Assembly (NCBI GenBank): GCA_964016985.1
Contig: OZ024830.1
Coordinates: forward strand, 13,274,295 to 13,338,294
Reading direction: 5' to 3'
Length of the DNA: 64,000 bases
From: Anodontia alba
Taxonomy: Eukaryota; Mollusca; Bivalvia; Lucinida; Lucinidae
Each line of letters begins with the position of its first letter. Position 1 is the first letter of the stretch. The translations under genes were made by a program, and so were the position numbers. This document shows positions 58,987 to 64,000 of the stretch, in pieces. The notes under the pieces were generated by a model. That model ran no database searches. It worked only from the letters and a program-made list of their open reading frames with translations, and had not been told where the DNA came from.

Positions 58987-61900
58987 TGGATAAAAAAATC
59001 AATTATTCAGTGGAACTTTCGAGGACTCAAAGCAAATTATAACGAAATTTTAATTTTAACAACACTACTTTCTCCAACTGTCTTTTGTCTCCAGGAAATC
59101 TTTTTAAAAAAATACGGATAATATTAATTTTAAAAATTATAGTTTATATAATCATATCGCAACTGAAAATCAGAAAACCTCAGGAGGTTCATCTATCCTT
59201 GTAAAATCAAATGTTCCTCATAGACAGATAGATATAAATAGTACTTTACAAGCTGTTGCTGTAAATGTCACTCTGTCTAAATCCATAACAATTTGTTCTC
59301 TATATCTTCCTCCTCACTGTAAATTTTCTAAACACGATTTAGAAAATCTTATAAACCAGTTACCTCGTCCTTATTTATTATTAGGTGACTTTAATAGTCA
59401 CAGCAAACTATGGGGTTGTCTGGATACAAATGACAAAGGAGAAATAATAGAAAATTTTATTGCAGAAAATGATTTATGTTTATTTAACGATAAACAACCA
59501 ACTTATCTTCATTCTCCTACAAGAAATTATTTTGCTTTAGATTTGTCTATATGCTCTCCAAATATTTACTTAGATTTTGATTGGTCAGTTTTAGATGACC
59601 TTCATGGGAGCGATCATTTTCCAATTAAAAATTGAAGAAATTGAATCGACAAATGAAGACCATCATTCCCGATGGAATTTGAATAAAGCAAACTGGGAGA
59701 ATTTTATGGAGCTATGTAATGAAAAATTAAATTCTGAAATGTTTAAAACAGCAGATGATATACAAGCTTTTACTGATACATTAATTCATGTAGCCGAAAA
59801 ATGTATTCCGAAGTCCTCGACACGTTAAAAAAGAAATAGACCTTGGTTTACTAACGATGTTAAAAATTCAATAAATAAAAGAAAATCTGCCTTACGAAAG
59901 TTCAATAGGCAGCCAACAAAAGAAAATCTAATCCATGCCAAACAAATGCGAGCTAAAGCTCGCAAGACAATAAAAACGGCTAAAAGAACATCTTGGCAGC
60001 AATTCGTCTCCAAACAATTCTAGAACTCCAGCAAAGAAAATATGGGACATGATTCGAAAAAATACTGGCAAAAATAAAAATAACAAGCATGTCCATATTA
60101 AATCACATGGAAATATATGCTCAACGACTAAAGATATTTCCAATGCACTAGGAGAGAATTTTCAGAAAAACTCTTCTAGTGTAAATTACTCAGAAAATTT
60201 TCAGAACATAAAACAGGAACGAGAGAAAGAGCATTTAAATTTTATGTCACTAAATCATGAAAAATATAATGTACCATTCGCAGCTTCAGAATTACTAGAT
60301 GCTCTTCATAAATCTCAAGATACAGCTGCTGGTCCTGATGACATTCATTATCAAATTCTTAAACATTTACCCGACAACGCTTTAAAAACTTTATTAAATA
60401 TTTTAAATGATATTTGGATCACTGGAAAATTTCCAAAAGACTGGAATAAAGCAACTATTATACCTATACCAAAACCAAATAAAGATCATACTGAAGCTAC
60501 TAACTATAGACCTATTGCTTTGACAAGTTGTTTATGTAAAACAATGGAGAGAATGATTAATGATAGGCTGGTTTGATTCTTGGAACACAATATCAAGCTG
60601 GATTCCGGAAAAATAACTGTACAAACGATCATTTGATTCGTTTGGAATCATTTATTCGTGATGGCTTTGTTAAAAAAGAACATGTCGTAGCTGTATTTTT
60701 TGATCATTAAAAAGCTTACGATACTACTTGGAAATATGGCATCGTGAAAGATTTACATAAATTAGGCCTTAAAGGCCGATTACCACTTTTTATTCAAAAT
60801 GTTTTATCAGATCGAACATTTAATGTTCGAATAGGTAATACGTTATCTGACATATTTAAACAAGAACAAGGTGTACCACAGGGAAGCATTTTATCACCTA
60901 CCTTGTTTGGCATTAAAATTAACGATATTGTTAAATGTGTGAAAGACCTTGATTTTTCTCTTTTTGTTGACGATTTTGGAATATTTATTAGATCGAAAAA
61001 TATGGAAACCATTGAATTCAAACTACAACGATGTTTAAATAACATAGAAGATTGGGCAACAGAAAATGGTTTCAAATTTTCAAAAACGAAAACCCAATGC
61101 GTTCATTTTTGTCAAATACGTCATCTACATTTAGGTCCTCATTTTACCATATATGGTAGTCCCATTCAGTCGTCAGTGAAGCGAAATTCCTGGGTCTTTT
61201 GTTCGATAACAAATTATCTTTTATTCCACACATCAAATCTTTAAAAGCTAAATGTTTAAAAGCACTTGATATTCTTAAAGTTCTCTCCAGTTCAGACTGG
61301 GGAGGAGATTGTACTGTTCTTTTAAATCTTTAAAGATCTTTAATTCGATCTAAACTGGATTATGGATCCATAGTTTATGGATCCGCTAGAAAATCTTATT
61401 TGAAATTTTTGGATACTATTCATCGCCAAGGTTTACGTCTGGCTCTAGGGGCTTTTCGTACTTCCCCCATAGAAAGTTTATACGCTGAATCGAATGAACC
61501 ATCACTGTATATAAGAAGGGAAAAATTGTCTCTTCAATATGTTACTAAATTAGCCGCCAATCCACGAAATTCAGCTTATGATTGTGTTTTTAATCCTAAA
61601 TACGAAAGATTTTACAATAATAAACCAACGGCTATAAATCTCCTTGGCCTGAGAATACAATCGTTACTTGAAGAGGCCAATATTAATGTTAAAAATGTTC
61701 AGTCCTTTTCTTTACCGTCAAAAGAGCCATGGACGTTAAACCCTCCAAAGATTATGTTAGACCTCCATAAAAATAAAAATAACAAAAAAACAGAAGTTGA
61801 TTCACATATTTTTAAAAATGAATTTTTAGAAATCAAATCAAATTATGAACATTACCTGTCAATTTATACAGATGGTTCGAAACAAGATGAGAAAGTTGCT

Positions 61901-62655
61901 TGTTCTGTTATTAGTCCAAATTTTACTGACAGTATCAGATTAACCTGATAATAGCTCCATTTTTACCGCCGAAGCCAAGGCAATTGATATTGCACTTTAT
62001 CATATCAGAGATCAGTCTGAAAAACAATTCATCATTTATTCAGATTCTCTTTCTGTATTAAAATCCCTTAAAGATTTACACCATAGGAACCCATTAATTC
62101 AGCAAATTCTTAAAAAATATTACCTTTCCGCTTCGAAAGAAGAAATTGTATTTTGTTGGCTTCCCAGCCACGTTAATATTCGTGGAAATGAAATAGCTGA
62201 TTTAGAAGCCACATCTGCATTATCCTTAGTGATAACAAGTTTCAAAATTCCTCACTCCGACTTTAAATCAAACATCCGTCATTACATCAACAACAAATGT
62301 CAGTTTGTTTGGGAAAAACAATCTCAAAATAAACTAAATGAAATAAAACCAAATTTTACTAGCAAATGCACATGCTCTAATCTCAGCAGAAAAGAACAAA
62401 AAAAAATCACCAGATGTAGACTTGGACACACTAGAATTACTCATTCTTATATTTAAAAAAAAATGAACAAGCTCCATTCTGCATTCCTTGGAACGAACTT
62501 TTTACAGTCAAACATTTTCTTATCACTTGTGCTGAATTTGATTATATTCGCACAAAGTATTTTAATGTAAAAACTATAAAGGAACTTTTTAATGATATAC
62601 CAACTAAGAAAATACTCGAATTCTTAAAGAGATCGGACTTTTTAATAAAATATAA
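58987..62655 (+). pseudogene. D4 ORF2 (EN-RT-RNase H)
   Basis: A7 run after the start gives a frameshift at codon 4. EN GDFNSHS intact; SDHFPI followed by an extra A near 59629. Family TAA at 59827-59829. RT: long frame 60049-60576, then a TGA in DRLV-FLE, a TAA in motif A (FFDH-KAYD), PQGSILSPTLFG and LFVDDFG intact. RNase H from 61860: YTDGSKQDEK, a frameshift near 61940, then YSDSLSV and WLPSHVNIRGNEIAD. Ends at about 62655. Confidence 0.72.
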
Positions 62656-62772
62656 TCAGTATTTTTAATAACTTAAAATCATTGATACTTTATCTTTTTT
62701 AAAATGAACGCATCAGTCCTAGATATTTTTAATTTTTCATTAAATAAAATCATCATATAATATAAAAATTAT

Positions 62773-62807
62773 TAGACGCTATATGCCCTTTTAGGGTCGA
62801 GCGTCTA
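62773..62807 (+). other. D4 3' terminal hairpin
   Basis: Outer arms TAGACGCT and AGCGTCTA enclose GCCCTTTTAGGGTC, which differs from the H2A histone stem-loop by one base in the arm and one T in the loop. Confidence 0.75.
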
Positions 62808-62959
62808 TAAACAAAATATCCATCCTTTCATCCATCCCACCCTACAACGTCCAAATCCTGGACAGCTGAACCACTACAATACGTAACGTGATGTACGCAT
62901 TCGTTAAGAGCCTAGGAGACAATAAAATCCTGGATTTCCAACCATAAAGGCTGATTCAC

Positions 62960-64000
62960 CACCGCCTACCTCCCTCCCCAAATCATGGACCCTACTTTAA
63001 AATGGAGCAACATAAGGCTAACAAAGCGATCCACTATGATCATCCTGGGGTCGAAATAAAATATGTAACCCAGAGTAACTCACCCCCATCTGCCAAGGCT
63101 AATGTTAACAGTCAAACGGACAACCAAAGGAGCTATGCGACGCTCAATATTAACGCAAAACAGAAAGCAGAAATGTTAGGGAAATTATTCGACTTTAAGA
63201 GATACAGCATTGTTGGGGCTATGCGGATAAATGACCAAAAAGGGGTAAACCGACAAATCAGGTGAAGCTCATCTTCAGCTCGGCCACACCCCCACTGAGT
63301 TAACAGACAATACGGAGGCAGGTTTCACCTACGCTCTAGAACCGTCTCTAATGCACCTAATTAGATGCAATAACTGCCAGGTATTCGGACACTCAGCAAA
63401 AAAATGCCGGTCAAAAACCCCAAAGTGTCCACACTGTGCAGGCCCACATACGCACCAGCAATGCAAAAACCGAAAAAAAAAAACGAAACTGCGCGAACTG
63501 CGGACTGACTACGCACGGAGCAGCCTACGCGGGCTGCTCGGTGTTTAGGCAGTACAAAGTAAAAATAGAATTAGAAAACATTAGGCTGAAAGAAGAATGG
63601 GCCCGGTATGTCGACAGAGTAGAAACGGCCCGCAATCCCCGCCATGAGACACCAAAAACCAACATTCCCCCTTCCCACACCCAGACCCACCGATCCTACG
63701 CTCTAGAACCGTCTCTAATGCACCTAATTAGATGCAATAACTGCCAGGTATTCGGACACTCAGCAAAAAAATGCCGGTCAAAAACCCCAAAGTATCAACA
63801 CCGTGCAGGCCCTTATACGCACCAGCAATGCAAAAACCGAAAAAACCGAAAATGCGCGAACTGCGGACTGACTACGCACGGAGCAGCCTACGCGGGCTGC
63901 TCGGTGTTTAGGCTCTACACATTAAAGTAAAAATAGAATTAGAAAACATTAGGCTGAAAGAAGAATGGGCCCGGTATGTCGACAGAGTAGAAACGGCCCG
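62960..64000 (+). pseudogene. LINE G ORF1 (gag-like) with duplicated knuckle region
   Basis: SYATLNINAKQKAEMLGKLF and KRYSIVGAMRIND precede the knuckles [27 protein letters not shown] and [17 protein letters not shown] frameshift near 63245 and an A-run shift near 63480 break it. The whole knuckle region is then repeated at 63698-64000; in the second copy the middle knuckle is damaged (CPHC reads YQHR). Confidence 0.65.
63331..64000 (+). repeat. 367-bp tandem duplication in LINE G ORF1
   Basis: ACGCTCTAGAACCGTC starts at 63331 and again at 63698. The second copy runs past the window edge. Copies differ at several bases, including CCCCAAAGTGTCC against CCCCAAAGTATCA. Confidence 0.9.

Larger units (their letters stand above)
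58838..62837 (+). mobile_element. LINE D4, 5' truncated in ORF1
   Basis: Starts at GGCGTCGGCCGATCC, inside the ORF1 C-terminus, and continues to the 3' hairpin (62773-62807) and ATCC-type tail (62818-62837). Shares with D3 the A7 frameshift and other changes. The ORF1 C-terminal part stops at 58950-58952. Confidence 0.8.
62838..64000 (+). mobile_element. Gag-type LINE G, 5' truncated, runs off the window
   Basis: Starts directly after the D4 tail. It is related to G0 (SYATLNINAKQ in G, SYAILNINAKE in G0). Only ORF1 lies within the window. Confidence 0.65.

Overview
This is an animal nuclear DNA window, AT-rich and dense in microsatellites. It holds one decayed replication-dependent histone gene unit buried under non-LTR retrotransposons (LINEs). 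The histone sequences (H2B, H2A, H1, H3, each followed by the metazoan histone 3' stem-loop), tRNA-derived SINEs and a CR1-like element with a 2A-like peptide point to a lophotrochozoan. A mollusc, possibly a cephalopod, is the best guess, but nothing here fixes the species.

Layout: (1) 1-4667, a CR1/L2-like LINE with a 2A-like motif before its endonuclease. (2) 4668-15008, two head-to-tail L1/Tx1-like LINEs, A (5' truncated) and B (nearly full length). B lies between two copies of a 16-nt sequence, and the right-hand copy is in-frame H2B coding sequence, so the pair splits H2B a few codons after its start. (3) 15009-23190, histone relics in order H2B, H2A, H1, H3, all on the + strand. Each is broken differently: LINE insertion (H2B), two small deletions (H2A), a gag-type LINE fragment plus a SINE (H1), and a nonsense codon plus a 20-nt deletion (H3). 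H4 is absent; a CCAAT/TATA promoter-like stretch without a gene follows H3. (4) 23728-64000, a one-directional stack of LINE pieces: gag-type element C, then five copies of an I-superfamily LINE called family D here (D0 to D4), with elements E, F and G between them. D1 is split by a ~2.55-kb element made of a ~191-bp satellite, which itself carries a 688-bp hAT-type MITE with an 8-bp target duplication. Two further SINE copies sit in F and D3.

Almost no open reading frame is intact, so this reads as a dead histone repeat (orphon) acting as a sink for transposons. Lesions shared between copies give a local family tree: D1 to D4 share an in-frame TAA in ORF2, D0 and D1 share a TGA in the RT-RNase H linker, D3 and D4 share an A7 frameshift at ORF2 codon 4, and A and B share a frameshift in the RT.

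The best candidate for something undescribed is the L1/Tx1-like family. Copies A and B differ at many sites yet end at the same nucleotide of the H2B coding region, as expected of a target-specific LINE aimed at histone H2B. All family names come from motif reading; no database search was possible.
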